Below, piece by piece: positions 8,477-18,243 of a stretch of 64,000 nucleotides of DNA. This stretch comes from Bradyrhizobium lablabi (GTDB lineage Bacteria > Pseudomonadota > Alphaproteobacteria > Rhizobiales > Xanthobacteraceae). The stretch lies in NCBI RefSeq assembly GCF_001440475.1, contig NZ_LLYB01000060.1, positions 263,451-327,450 on the forward strand, given 5' to 3'. Made by a program: the position numbers and the translations under genes. Positions within the stretch are counted from its first letter, which is position 1. Each line of letters opens with the position of its first letter. The notes under the pieces were generated by a model. That model had not been told where the DNA came from. It ran no database searches and saw only the letters and a list, made by a program, of their open reading frames with translations.

Positions 8477-10635
8477 GCCGCCTCCTGCTCGAACATGATC
8501 CGCCGTCCCGCCCGCCAGCGCTGCAACGCGCCGATCATCCGCTGCCAGAGCCGGTCGAGCCGGGCTTCGAATGCGGTCGGGTTAGAAACGACGTCGGCAC
8601 GATAGAAGGAGGGACACAGGACGGCTGCGTCCGCGACCTCGCCGCAATGGCCGCAGCCAACGCAGCTATTGTCGACGACGGCGACCGGATTGTCCTTCAG
8701 CGGATCGCTGGTCGGCTTCACCGACAGCGAGGGGCAGCCGGACAGGCGGATGCAGGCGTGGTCGCCGGAGCAGACGTCTTCATCGACGCCGAAGCGCTCG
8801 CGTACGATGCGCTCGCCGCGCTTGGCGGCCGCCGCCACCAGCGGCTTCACGCGCCGCTGCTTGTTCAGCATGCACTCCGACGAGGCGACGATGATCTTGG
8901 GGCCCTTCTCCTCCGTCGTCAGCGCCTCACGCAGCGTGTCGCGCATGCGCGAGACGTCGTAGGTGCGATCGATCTGGCGCACCCATTTGGCGCCGACGCC
9001 CTTTACCGCCTCGACGATCGGATGCTTGGTCGAGCGCGAACGGTTGTCGGCGCGCGAGGAGGGGATGTCCTGACCGCCGGTCGCCGCGGAATAGTAATTG
9101 TCGACCACGACGATCACGCCGTCGTGCTGGTTGAAGACGGCGTTGCCGACGCCGCTGGTCAGCCCGTTGTGCCAGAAGCCGCCGTCGCCCATCATCGAGA
9201 TCGGGCGCTTGCCCGCGGGCACGTTGAAGGCGGAGGCCGACGCCGGGCCGAGCCCGTAGCCCATGGTGGTGGCGCCGATATTGAACGGAGGCAGGATCGA
9301 GAACAGATGGCAGCCGATATCGGCGGCGACGTGGTGCGGGCCGAGCTCCTTTTCCACCAGCTTCATCGCGGAAAAGATCGGCCGCTCCGGACAGCCGGTG
9401 CAGAAGCCCGGCGGACGCGGCGGCACCACGGTCGCCAGTGCGCGGATTTTCTCATCGACCTCGGTGCGGTCGAGGTTCGGTGCGCGCGCGGCATCCGACA
9501 AGGCATCCGGCCGCCAGCGGCGGATGAAGGCGCCAATCGCTTCGCCCATCACCTGCGCGGTGTACTCGCCGGCCATCGGGAACAGGTCCTTGCCGTGCAG
9601 CTTGGCGGGAATGTCCGCGTTGCGCAGGATCTTGTGCAGCGCCTGCTCGATGAATTCGGGCTGGCCTTCCTCGACCATCAGCACGGCCTTCTTGTCGCGG
9701 CAGAAGTCGATCACCTCGCGGTCGACGATTGGGTAGGTCACGTTCATCACATAGAGCGGCACCCGCGTCTCGCCCCAGATGTCGGCAAGGCCGGCCTCGC
9801 GCAGCGCGGTGATGACGCCATTGTACATGCCGCCCTGCATGATGATGCCGATATCGTCGATGTCGCCGTCGAACGTCTCGTTCATGCCGCGCGCGTGAAT
9901 GAATTCGACCGCGGCGGGCCAGCGCTGCTCGATCTTCTCCTTCTCGTGCAGGAACGAGGCCGGCGGCAGCACGATGCGGTTGGTGTCGCGCGACGGCTGA
10001 TCCAGCGCGCGGGAAAGCGGAAAGGCAGGGCGGACGTTGTCGCGGGTGGCGAAGCGGCCATGGACATGGCAGGCGCGTATCCGCACCTCCAGCATCACGG
10101 GCGTATTCGACGCTTCCGACAGCTCAAATGAATCGTGCACGGCCTTGACGATGGAGGCCACGTTGGGCCGCGGATCGACCAGCCAGAGCTGCGACTTCAT
10201 CGCAAAGGCGTGCGAGCGCTCCTGCATGATGGAGGAGCCTTCGCCGTAATCCTCGCCGATGATGATGAGCGCGCCGCCGGTCACGCCGCCCGACGTCAGG
10301 TTGGCGAGCGCGTCGGACGCGACGTTGATGCCGACGGGGGCCTTGAAGGTGACCGCGCCACGAACCGGATACATCACCGAGGCGGCCAGCGTCGCAGCGG
10401 CGGTCGCCTCGCTGGCGCTGGATTCGAAATGCACGCCGAGGTCGGACAGGATATCCTGGGCGTCCGACAGCACGTCCATCAGATGCGAGATCGGCGCGCC
10501 CTGGTAGCCGGCGACATAGCTGACGCCGCATTCGAGCAAGGCCTTGGTGATGGCGAGGATGCCTTCACCGCGAAATTCCTGGCCGGCGCCGAGCTTGAGG
10601 TCCTCGACCTCGCGCGCGAAAGAGCGTTCTGCCAT
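8473..10635 (-). CDS. iorA: Indolepyruvate ferredoxin oxidoreductase alpha subunit-like, thiamine-diphosphate dependent
   Basis: This 720-residue protein joins a pyrimidine-binding domain (about 25-240, with APISHLMDV and FESSASEATAAATLAA), a hinge domain, and a thiamine-diphosphate domain. The last has TGCPERP near residue 415 and the GDGGFWHNG...VDNYYS motif near 490-525. A cysteine-rich ferredoxin-like tail (about 610-680: CSGDHAC, CVGCGHCGEV) binds Fe-S clusters. ATG 10635 follows GGAGG by 5 nt; an in-frame TTG at 10647 lies upstream of that site and is unlikely. It is the first gene of the minus-strand operon, behind a TTGACA/TAAAAT promoter. Together with IorB it would convert an aryl-2-oxo acid, CoA and an oxidant to an aryl-CoA and CO2. 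Confidence 0.85.
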   Translation of the reverse strand: MAERSFAREVEDLKLGAGQEFRGEGILAITKALLECGVSYVAGYQGAPISHLMDVLSDAQDILSDLGVHFESSASEATAAATLAASVMYPVRGAVTFKAPVGINVASDALANLTSGGVTGGALIIIGEDYGEGSSIMQERSHAFAMKSQLWLVDPRPNVASIVKAVHDSFELSEASNTPVMLEVRIRACHVHGRFATRDNVRPAFPLSRALDQPSRDTNRIVLPPASFLHEKEKIEQRWPAAVEFIHARGMNETFDGDIDDIGIIMQGGMYNGVITALREAGLADIWGETRVPLYVMNVTYPIVDREVIDFCRDKKAVLMVEEGQPEFIEQALHKILRNADIPAKLHGKDLFPMAGEYTAQVMGEAIGAFIRRWRPDALSDAARAPNLDRTEVDEKIRALATVVPPRPPGFCTGCPERPIFSAMKLVEKELGPHHVAADIGCHLFSILPPFNIGATTMGYGLGPASASAFNVPAGKRPISMMGDGGFWHNGLTSGVGNAVFNQHDGVIVVVDNYYSAATGGQDIPSSRADNRSRSTKHPIVEAVKGVGAKWVRQIDRTYDVSRMRDTLREALTTEEKGPKIIVASSECMLNKQRRVKPLVAAAAKRGERIVRERFGVDEDVCSGDHACIRLSGCPSLSVKPTSDPLKDNPVAVVDNSCVGCGHCGEVADAAVLCPSFYRADVVSNPTAFEARLDRLWQRMIGALQRWRAGRRIMFEQEAA

Positions 10636-10682
10636 GCTCGCCTCCAAGGCCTCGGTCCGGAACTCCCGGATGACCGAATATA

Positions 10683-10712
10683 ATTTTAGACATCAAACAA
10701 AAATGATGTCAA
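10683..10712 (-). promoter_or_regulatory. Promoter of the iorA-dioxygenase operon with overlapping operator
   Basis: On the minus strand TTGACA (10707-10712) and TAAAAT (10683-10688) are 18 nt apart, close to the sigma-70 consensus. The near-palindrome GTTTGATGTCTAAAAT (10683-10698) covers the -10 box, as expected of a repressor site. It matches the site in the divergent promoter in 14 of 16 positions. MarR as the binder is inferred. Confidence 0.6.
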
Positions 10713-10829
10713 TCGGGCTTGCGGGTTCACAGGCCGCAAAAGCGCCGCTCAAGCATTTTTGCGCGGTTTTCAGCCTGTTTCGCAGGCTTCGTGCACAGCT
10801 ATCGCGCTTCCGATAGGTGAGCGGCTCGC

Positions 10830-10860
10830 TTGACAGGATATTTTAGCCATGAAACATTAT
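10830..10860 (+). promoter_or_regulatory. Divergent promoter of the acyl-CoA dehydrogenase-gentisate operon with operator
   Basis: TTGACA at 10830-10835 is followed after 19 nt by a weak CATTAT at 10855-10860. Between them ATTTTAGCCATGAAAC (10840-10855) repeats the operator-like sequence seen in the opposing promoter (14/16 after reverse complement). The -10 box is poor, so the exact promoter is uncertain, but the shared site suggests joint control of both operons. Confidence 0.5.
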
Positions 10861-10916
10861 TGGGGCGCGCTGCTTCTGGCGGCGTGCGCGAAAAGCGGCC
10901 TTTGCGGGAGACAAGT

Positions 10917-12092
10917 ATGACTCCGGTTTCGCCATTACGCGGGCCGTCGCGCGAACATCTCGCGTGGCCATTCTTCGATTCCCGCCACAGCGAATACGCC
11001 GCCGCGCTCGATGCATTTGCCGCCGACCTTGGCGATACGCACGGCCATGACGTCGACGGAACCTGCCGTTCGCTGGTCCGCAGGCTTGGCGCCGCCGGAT
11101 TGCTGGAAGCGTCCGTGGCGGGCGACCAGCCCGATGCGGTGATCGATTCCCGGCTGATTTGCATCGCCCGCGAGACGCTGGCCTGGCACAGCGGGCTCGC
11201 CGATTTCGCCTTTGCGATGCAGGGGCTCGGCACGGGGGCGGTGGCGATTGCCGGCTCGCCCGAACTGCGCGCGCTGGTGTTGCCGAAGGCGCGGCGCGGC
11301 GAATGGGTCGCTGCCTTTGCCTTGTCGGAGAAAGAGGCCGGTTCCGACGTCGCGGCCATGGCCTGCAGCGCCCGACGCGAAGGCGACCGCTACATCCTGG
11401 ATGGCGAGAAGACCTGGATTTCCAACGGCGGCATCGCCGATGTCTATACGCTATTCGCGCGAACCGGCGAGGCGCCGGGTGCGCGCGGCATTTCGGCCTT
11501 TGTGGTGCTGCCGGACGATCCCGGTTTCTCGATTGCTGATCGCATCGACGTGATGGCGCCGCACCCGCTGGCGACGTTGCGCTTTGAAGGTTGCCGGATC
11601 CCGGCGGGCCGGCTGCTGGGCTCGCCGGGCGAAGGTTTCAAGATCGCGATGCGCACGCTCGACATCTTCCGTGCATCGGTCGCAGCCGCCGCGCTGGGCT
11701 TTGCCCGCCGCGCGCTCGATGAGGCCGTGGCGCATGCGAAGACCCGGCGGATGTTCGGTGGCGTGCTGGGCGACCAGCAATTGACGCAAGCTACCCTCGG
11801 CGACATGGCCGCCGATGTCGATGCCAGCGCGCTTCTGACCTATCGGGCGGCATGGCGGCGCGACGTGCAGAAGGCGTCTACGACGCGCGAAGCGGCGATG
11901 GCCAAGATGGTTGCGACCGAAGCCGCGCAGGCGGTGATCGACCGCGCCGTGCAGATGTTCGGCAGCCGCGGCGTGCGCTCGGGCGAGATCGTCGAGCAGC
12001 TCTATCGCGAAATTCGCGCGTTGCGCATCTATGAAGGCGCGACCGAAGTCCAGAAACTGATCATCGGGCGCGACGTCCTGAAGGCGATCTAG
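10917..12092 (+). CDS. Acyl-CoA dehydrogenase family protein
   Basis: A 391-residue flavoprotein with the full fold. It has the [15 protein letters not shown] signature near residue 135, [10 protein letters not shown] near 165, and the C-terminal helical domain with [34 protein letters not shown]. The Glu of IYEGATEVQ is the usual base position in many members. ATG 10917 is preceded by GGGAG 7 nt upstream. First gene of the plus-strand operon, divergent from iorA. It probably oxidises an acyl-CoA intermediate of the pathway; some relatives act as hydroxylases or oxidases, so the reaction is open. Confidence 0.88.
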   Translation: MTPVSPLRGPSREHLAWPFFDSRHSEYAAALDAFAADLGDTHGHDVDGTCRSLVRRLGAAGLLEASVAGDQPDAVIDSRLICIARETLAWHSGLADFAFAMQGLGTGAVAIAGSPELRALVLPKARRGEWVAAFALSEKEAGSDVAAMACSARREGDRYILDGEKTWISNGGIADVYTLFARTGEAPGARGISAFVVLPDDPGFSIADRIDVMAPHPLATLRFEGCRIPAGRLLGSPGEGFKIAMRTLDIFRASVAAAALGFARRALDEAVAHAKTRRMFGGVLGDQQLTQATLGDMAADVDASALLTYRAAWRRDVQKASTTREAAMAKMVATEAAQAVIDRAVQMFGSRGVRSGEIVEQLYREIRALRIYEGATEVQKLIIGRDVLKAI

Positions 12093-12133
12093 CCGCACGG
12101 CGGTTCGGTCGCGTCCTGCTACGGGAGTTAAGA

Positions 12134-12529
12134 ATGTTCGAAGTCTTGCAGCCGCCCGGTTGGGCCAAGCCGAGCGGTTACGCAAACGGCATCGCTGCGC
12201 GCGGCAAGATGATCTTCATCGCCGGCCAGATCGGCTGGAACGAGCAATGCCAGTTCGAGTCGGACGATCTGGTGGCGCAGATCGGCCAGACGCTGAAGAA
12301 CGTCGATGCGGTCGTGCGCGCCGGCGGCGCCGCGCCCGAGCATATCGTGTCGATGACCTGGTTCCTGCTCGACCGCAAGGAATATTCGGCACGCCTGAAG
12401 GAAATCGGCGTGGTCTACCGCAACGTCATGGGCCGTCACTTTCCGACCATGACGGCGCTGCAGGTATCGGGGCTGGTCGAGGATCGCGCCAAGGTCGAGA
12501 TACAGGCGATTGCGATGATACCTGACTAG
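12134..12529 (+). CDS. RidA-family (YjgF/YER057c/UK114) protein
   Basis: A 131-residue RidA protein with the typical IFIAGQIGWN segment near residue 30 and the C-terminal LVEDRAKVEIQAIA block, whose Arg and Glu are the substrate-carboxylate and water-binding positions. The family hydrolyses enamines or imines, and 2-aminomuconate deaminase belongs to it. GGGAG lies 7 nt before ATG 12134. Placed directly before a gentisate-dioxygenase-like gene, it could deaminate an amino-substituted ring-cleavage product. That fits an anthranilate-derived substrate but is inferred. Confidence 0.87.
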   Translation: MFEVLQPPGWAKPSGYANGIAARGKMIFIAGQIGWNEQCQFESDDLVAQIGQTLKNVDAVVRAGGAAPEHIVSMTWFLLDRKEYSARLKEIGVVYRNVMGRHFPTMTALQVSGLVEDRAKVEIQAIAMIPD

Positions 12530-12578
12530 ATGAATTGACAGGCAAAGCCGGATACGGCGCCAGCTGCAGGAGGGCGAC

Positions 12579-13706
12579 ATGGCAACGAAAGCTCGTGAAA
12601 ACCACCGGGAAGACGTGGCCGGGCGGGCCAATGTCGAGGATACGCCGGAGCTGCTCGCCTATTACGACGAACTTGAAAGGCTGGAAGCGGGCGCGCTGTG
12701 GACAGTCGCGAACAAGATCGAGCCCTGGCAGCCAAAATCATCCTCCGTGCCGGTCTTGTGGCGCTATGAGGATCTCCGCGCGCACGTGTTACGCTCCGTT
12801 GAACTGGTGTCGCCCGAAAAGGCCGGGCGTCGCGTCATCTATCTGAACAATCCTGGCCGGCGTGACCACGCTGCCGCGGTCGGCTGGCTCTATTCCGGCC
12901 TGCAGGTGATGCACCCGGGCGAGGTCGCTTCCGCCCACGCCCATTCGGCCTCCGCGCTTCGCTTCATCATGGAAGGCGAGGGCGCCTATACCATCGTCGA
13001 CGGGCACAAGATGACGCTCGGCGCCAACGATTTCGTGCTGACGCCGAACGGCACCTGGCACGAGCACGGCGTCTCCAGCGACGGCACGCCCTGCATCTGG
13101 CAGGACGGCCTCGACATTCCCCTGGTGAACATGCTCGAAGCCAACTTCTATGTGGTTCACCCCGACCTGCAGCAGAGTGTCGGATATCCCGTCGACGATA
13201 TGACGCACGCCTGGGGAAGCCCCGGCCTGCGTCCGGCCGGCGCCGAATGGTCGAAGGGATACTCGCCGTTGCTGAAATATGAGTGGGGCCCGACGTACGA
13301 GGCGCTGCAGCGCTACGGCAAGGCCACCGATGGTTCGCCGTATGACGGCGTGCTCATGAACTATGTGAATCCGGTGACCGGGGGGCCGGTGATGCAGACG
13401 ATCGGCGCATCGATGCAGATGCTGCGGCCGGGCGAGAGCACCCGCGCGCACCGTCACACCGGCAGTTTCATCTATCAGGTCGCCAGGGGACGCGGTCACT
13501 CGATCATCGACGGCAAGCGATTCGACTGGAAGGAGCGGGACATTTTCTGTGTTCCGTCCTGGGCCTGGCACGAGCATGTGAATGGCTCAGCCAGCGAGGA
13601 TGCCTGCCTCTTCACCTTCAATGACCTGCCGGTGATGCAGGCGCTCGGCCTCTACCGCGAGGAAGCGTTCGGTGACAATGGCGGCCGCCAGCCGCTCGTA
13701 TCCTAG
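12579..13706 (+). CDS. Gentisate 1,2-dioxygenase-like cupin
   Basis: A 375-residue bicupin of the length of gentisate 1,2-dioxygenases. The first cupin shows HAHSASALRFIMEGEGAYT (about residues 108-126) and then GTWHEHG (about 152-158). The second shows RAHRHTGSFIYQV and SWAWHEH. The His residues of cupin 1 bind Fe(II). These enzymes open a ring between a hydroxylated carbon and the carboxylated neighbour. AGGAGG lies 6 nt before ATG 12579. With RidA before and the FAH hydrolase after it, the natural reading is a gentisate or 5-hydroxyanthranilate-type ring cleavage. Relatives also cleave salicylates, so the substrate is unsettled. Confidence 0.87.
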   Translation: MATKARENHREDVAGRANVEDTPELLAYYDELERLEAGALWTVANKIEPWQPKSSSVPVLWRYEDLRAHVLRSVELVSPEKAGRRVIYLNNPGRRDHAAAVGWLYSGLQVMHPGEVASAHAHSASALRFIMEGEGAYTIVDGHKMTLGANDFVLTPNGTWHEHGVSSDGTPCIWQDGLDIPLVNMLEANFYVVHPDLQQSVGYPVDDMTHAWGSPGLRPAGAEWSKGYSPLLKYEWGPTYEALQRYGKATDGSPYDGVLMNYVNPVTGGPVMQTIGASMQMLRPGESTRAHRHTGSFIYQVARGRGHSIIDGKRFDWKERDIFCVPSWAWHEHVNGSASEDACLFTFNDLPVMQALGLYREEAFGDNGGRQPLVS

Positions 13707-13716
13707 GAGAGCAGCA

Positions 13717-14628
13717 GTGCGTCTTGTTACCTATCGCAGCACGATCGAGGCTGCTGCCCGTCTTGGCGCGGTTGTCGACGATCTGGTCGTGGACGTCGAG
13801 GACGCCGGGCAGCATGCCGGGGTTTCCCTTCCGTCATCGATGCTCGATTTCATCGATCTCGGACCGCCGGCGTTGGCGGCGCTCAAGAAGGTATTGAACG
13901 AAGGCAAGGATGGCTGGCCGGTCGGCGCCGCATTGCCGCTGGCGAATGTCAGGCTGCTGGCGCCGATCCCGCGTCCGCGCAAGAACATCTTTGGCATTGG
14001 CCTGAACTACGTCGAGCACGTCGCGGAATCGTCGCGCGCCCTCGACACGGCGAAGGACCTGCCGAAACAGCCCGTCATCTTCTCGAAGCCGCCGACCAGC
14101 GTCATCGGACCGGACGAAGCCATCCATCACAACAAGGCGATCACGCAGCAACTCGACTGGGAAGTCGAGCTTGCGGTGGTGATGGGACGGACGGCGCGGC
14201 GCGTGTCGGAGGCGGATGCGCTCGGCTTCGTGTTCGGCTACAGCGTGATGATCGACGTCAGCGCCCGCGACAATCGCCGCGCCGGCCAATGGATCTATTC
14301 CAAGGGGCAGGACACCTACGCGCCGTTCGGGCCGTGTATCGTCACCGCAGACGAAATCACCGATCCGCACGCGCTCGACCTCTGGCTGACGGTGAACGGC
14401 GTCGAGAAGCAGCGCTCCAACACCCGTCACATGCTGTTCAAGGTACCGCTGCTGATCGCCGACATTTCAGCCGCGATGACGCTGGAGCCGGGCGACATCA
14501 TCGCGACAGGCACGCCCGAAGGCGTCGGCGCCGGGCGCTCTCCGCAGGAATGGCTGTGGCCGGGCGACATCGTGGAAGCCGAAGTGACCGGCATCGGCCG
14601 GCTCCGCCATCCGGTGGTGGCGATCTGA
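13717..14628 (+). CDS. Fumarylacetoacetate hydrolase (FAH) family protein
   Basis: A 303-residue FAH-fold enzyme. It has IFGIGLNYVEHV near residue 90, EVELAVVMG near 150 with metal-binding acid residues, DNRRAGQWIYSKGQDTYAPFGP near 187, and the C-terminal GDIIATGTPEGVGAG block. The start is GTG 13717, supported by AGGAG 7 nt before it and by the usual VRLVTYRS opening; frames reaching further upstream lie inside the dioxygenase gene. Members hydrolyse C-C bonds of acylpyruvates such as fumarylpyruvate. It follows the ring-cleaving cupin by 10 nt, so it should process that product. Confidence 0.88.
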   Translation: MRLVTYRSTIEAAARLGAVVDDLVVDVEDAGQHAGVSLPSSMLDFIDLGPPALAALKKVLNEGKDGWPVGAALPLANVRLLAPIPRPRKNIFGIGLNYVEHVAESSRALDTAKDLPKQPVIFSKPPTSVIGPDEAIHHNKAITQQLDWEVELAVVMGRTARRVSEADALGFVFGYSVMIDVSARDNRRAGQWIYSKGQDTYAPFGPCIVTADEITDPHALDLWLTVNGVEKQRSNTRHMLFKVPLLIADISAAMTLEPGDIIATGTPEGVGAGRSPQEWLWPGDIVEAEVTGIGRLRHPVVAI

Positions 14629-14637
14629 GAGGCCGCC

Positions 14638-15285
14638 ATGATCTACGACATGGAGACGCTGGAAGCGCAGAATCGCTACAAGATCCTGACGGCCACGGTG
14701 ACGCCGCGGCCGATCGCCTGGATCACCACGCTCTCCGCAAGCGGCGTGATCAATGCCGCGCCTTTCAGCTTCTTCAACGTGATGGGGCATGAGCCGCCTA
14801 CCGTCGCGATCGGGCTTCTTGCGGGCTCGGAACGCTTCAAGGACACGGCGGCGAACATCCTCGATACCGGGGAATTCGTCGTGAACCTCGTCGCCGAGAG
14901 CAACGCCGAGGCGATGAACATCACCTGCATCGATGCGCCGCCGGAGATCGACGAACTGAAGCTCGCCGGATTGACGCCGGCTGCCTCGCAGGCCGTGCGT
15001 CCGCCACGCATCGCGGAATCGCCCGTGTCGTTCGAATGCCGCGTCCTCACGTCGCTGGTGACGGGGCCCCGGCAAACCGCCGTCATCGGCCGCGTGCTCC
15101 GTGCCCATATCGACGATGCCGTGATCCTGGACAAAGAGCGTTGCCATATCGATACGCAGGCGCTGCACCTGATCGCGCGTATGCACGGCAGCGGCTGGTA
15201 CGCGCGCTCCAGCGACCTGTTCCAGATTGATCGGCCGACCTGGGCGGCGTGGCAGGAGAAGAACCTCAAGGTGAATCCCGCATAA
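14638..15285 (+). CDS. Flavin reductase-like protein (FMN-binding split barrel)
   Basis: A 215-residue split-barrel flavoprotein. It begins with the TVTPRPIAWITTLSASG segment that packs on FMN, followed by NAAPFSFFN and a TGEFVVNLV strand. Such proteins reduce flavin for two-component monooxygenases or act on aryl compounds themselves. No partner monooxygenase gene is visible in this operon, so it either serves an enzyme elsewhere or is catalytic on its own. GAGAGG is just upstream of ATG 14638, and the gap from the FAH gene is 9 nt. Confidence 0.83.
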   Translation: MIYDMETLEAQNRYKILTATVTPRPIAWITTLSASGVINAAPFSFFNVMGHEPPTVAIGLLAGSERFKDTAANILDTGEFVVNLVAESNAEAMNITCIDAPPEIDELKLAGLTPAASQAVRPPRIAESPVSFECRVLTSLVTGPRQTAVIGRVLRAHIDDAVILDKERCHIDTQALHLIARMHGSGWYARSSDLFQIDRPTWAAWQEKNLKVNPA

Positions 15286-15355
15286 CGATTTCCGATGCAC
15301 GTCGAGAGATGGCGCATCGATACCGAACCGGGCGACAACGAAGCTGGAGGTCATT

Positions 15356-16447
15356 TTGAAAATCGCAGTGTTGGGTGGGGGGAACGGTTCGTTCGCGGCG
15401 GCCGGCGACTTTGCGTTGGCCGGTCACGAAGTCCGGCTGTGGCGGCGAAATCCTGCCGACGTCGAGGCGCATCGGGCGGAGGGCGGTACGATAACGGTGA
15501 TCGACCGGTCCGGCCGCCGTGATGCCAGGCTCGCGGCGATCACGTCGTCGATCGCGGAAGCCATCGAAGCCGCGGATCTCATCCTGTGTCCGGCGCCAGC
15601 CTTCGCGCAAGGATCGATCGCCAAGCTGGCCGCGCCGCGCTTGCGCGACGGCCAGGTCGTGTTTCTGCCGCCCGGCACGTTCGGCTCCTACATCTTCGCG
15701 CGTGCCGCCCGCGACGCAGGCAACCGCGCGGAGATCGCAACCGCCGAGACCGGGACCTTGCCGTGGCTCGCGCGCAAGCAGGGCCCCTATGCGGTCCGCA
15801 TCTCGGGCCGGGGCGCGCGGCTGCCGACCGGGGTGTTTCCACAGCGTCTGGCCGAACATGCGCTCAGCGTGATCGAACGCGCATTTCCGAACGCCATCGA
15901 GCCATGCGGCGATGCGTTGTCGGGCGCGCTGATGAATGCGGGCCCGATCATTCATCCGCCGCTGATCACCATGAACGCCGGCCCGATTGAACATTTCGAG
16001 AAGTGGGACATCCACAAGGAAGGCACCCAGCCGGCGATCCGCCGCGTCACGGACGCGCTCGATGCCGAACGCATCGCCATTCGCGAGGCGCTTGGCTATG
16101 GAGCGCCGCATTTCCCTCTTGCCAACCACTATTCGAAGGACGGCGAACCCTGGATGTATGCGCGCGACGCGCACGACCAGCTTACCGATTCCGGCGATTG
16201 GTCCGAGCGGCTCATTCTTGTCGAGCACCGTTATATGCTGGAAGATTTGCGTCTCGGCCTGTCGTTCCTCGCTTCAGTAGCAGGTCTCGTCGGCGTGCAG
16301 ACGCCGCTCGTCAAGGCGTTCCTCGCGATCGGCTCTGCGATTACCGGCGAAGACTTTGCGGTGACGGGCCGCAGCCTGTCCTCGCTCGGCCTCGGCGATC
16401 TCGATCGGGCCGCACTGCAAAATCTCCTGGTCGAGGGCTTCAGATGA
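15356..16447 (+). CDS. NAD/NADP octopine/nopaline dehydrogenase family protein
   Basis: A 363-residue protein with an N-terminal Rossmann fold (KIAVLGGGNGSFAAAGDFALAGHEVRLWRR split over residues 2-31) and a C-terminal opine-dehydrogenase helical domain with NAGPIIHPP, NHYSKDGEPW and LVEHRYMLED. The start is TTG 15356, decided by GGAGG at 15346-15350 and the exact fold start. Opine dehydrogenases couple amino acids to 2-oxo acids; relatives reduce other 2-oxo or 3-oxo compounds. In this operon it could act on an oxo-acid intermediate. Its stop overlaps the next start as ATGA. Confidence 0.83.
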   Translation: MKIAVLGGGNGSFAAAGDFALAGHEVRLWRRNPADVEAHRAEGGTITVIDRSGRRDARLAAITSSIAEAIEAADLILCPAPAFAQGSIAKLAAPRLRDGQVVFLPPGTFGSYIFARAARDAGNRAEIATAETGTLPWLARKQGPYAVRISGRGARLPTGVFPQRLAEHALSVIERAFPNAIEPCGDALSGALMNAGPIIHPPLITMNAGPIEHFEKWDIHKEGTQPAIRRVTDALDAERIAIREALGYGAPHFPLANHYSKDGEPWMYARDAHDQLTDSGDWSERLILVEHRYMLEDLRLGLSFLASVAGLVGVQTPLVKAFLAIGSAITGEDFAVTGRSLSSLGLGDLDRAALQNLLVEGFR

Positions 16448-17421
16448 AACCGATGATCGGGTGTCTTGGCGCCGGGCGGATGGGGCGCGGCATTGCCGTC
16501 GTATTCGCGTTCGCCGGCCATCAGGTTGTCGTCGTCGACTTCAAGGAACGGGAAGCGGCAGCATTCGAGGCGTTAGCGGCGGAGGCCAAGGCGGAGATCC
16601 GCTCGACGCTCGAAATTCTCTCGCGGATCGATCTGCTGCCGCCGGAGCTTGTGCCCACAATCGCCGACCGGGTCACGATCGTGCCCCGGCAAGAGGCGGC
16701 TGCGGCGCTGCCACGATGTGATGTCATCTTCGAGGGGATGCCGGAGATTCTTGAGTTGAAGCAGGCGGCACTGGCGGAGGCCTCGCGGTTAGCAGGCGAG
16801 CGCCCGATCATTGCCTCGACCACCTCGACGATACTGGTCGACGATCTCTCCGGATCGATTGAGCACCCCGGCCGCTTCCTCAACGCGCATTGGCTCAATC
16901 CGGCCTATCTGGTGCCGCTGATCGAATTGTCGCCGGGGCGGCTCACCGCGCCGGAAGTTACGGCGCGGATGAAGGCGCTGCTCGAAGGCATCGGCAAGGT
17001 GCCGGTGGTTTGCGCGGCGCGGCCGGGCTTCATCGTTCCCAGAATTCAGTCGCTGGCCATGAACGAAGCCGCCCGTATGGTGGAGGAGGGCGTCGCCTCG
17101 GCGGAGGATATCGATAAGGCCGTCATCTATGGCTTCGGCTTCCGCTTCGCCGTGCTGGGCCTGCTCGAATTCATCGACTGGGGCGGCGGCGATATCCTGC
17201 ATCATGCCAGCCGCTATCTGGTCGAGGCGCTCGGCGACAGCCGTTACGCCGCACCTGCTATCATCGCGACGAATATGCGCGAGGGGCGCATCGGCATGAA
17301 GACCGGGCAGGGGTTCATGAATTACGAAGGCGTCGACCTCGCCGCCTATCGCGAGCAGCGGCTGGCCGCCTTTGCCTCGGCGCTGCGCGCCATGGGTCTC
17401 GCCCGCGAACCCGTCGCGTAA
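16444..17421 (+). CDS. 3-hydroxyacyl-CoA dehydrogenase family protein
   Basis: A 325-residue protein. The N-terminal NAD domain opens with IGCLGAGRMGRGIA, and a long helix runs to the FEGMPEILELKQ segment (the family ENxxxK-type region). The C-terminal domain has NAHWLNPAYLVPLIELSPG near residue 143 and the IGMKTGQGFMNY tail near 285. The catalytic His is His145 in NAHWLNP. It overlaps the preceding gene by 4 nt (ATGA). It should oxidise or reduce a 3-hydroxyacyl-CoA-like product of the pathway. It is the last gene of the operon before a terminator-like hairpin. Confidence 0.87.
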   Translation: MKPMIGCLGAGRMGRGIAVVFAFAGHQVVVVDFKEREAAAFEALAAEAKAEIRSTLEILSRIDLLPPELVPTIADRVTIVPRQEAAAALPRCDVIFEGMPEILELKQAALAEASRLAGERPIIASTTSTILVDDLSGSIEHPGRFLNAHWLNPAYLVPLIELSPGRLTAPEVTARMKALLEGIGKVPVVCAARPGFIVPRIQSLAMNEAARMVEEGVASAEDIDKAVIYGFGFRFAVLGLLEFIDWGGGDILHHASRYLVEALGDSRYAAPAIIATNMREGRIGMKTGQGFMNYEGVDLAAYREQRLAAFASALRAMGLAREPVA

Positions 17422-17471
17422 CGTGTGCGCTGTCCCGGCTACTAGATTTCGTGCGTTCGGATGATGCGAGG

Positions 17472-17501
17472 CCCCATTTCTACTTTGCATGGGGTTGTTT
17501 T
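17472..17501 (+). terminator. Probable rho-independent terminator of the plus-strand operon
   Basis: CCCCAT (17472-17477) and ATGGGG (17489-17494) can pair around an 11-nt loop, followed by TTGTTTT. It lies between convergent operons. The stem is short and the U run imperfect, so confidence is moderate. Confidence 0.45.
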
Positions 17502-17529
17502 CGCAATTTTGGTCCCGCCCTTGGTCGCT

Positions 17530-18239
<710 letters not shown>

Positions 18240-18243
<4 letters not shown>

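Noticed and set aside
8647-10131. 494-codon plus-strand frame opposite iorA
   Set aside because: The minus strand encodes a full thiamine-diphosphate enzyme here; the opposite frame has antisense-type composition.
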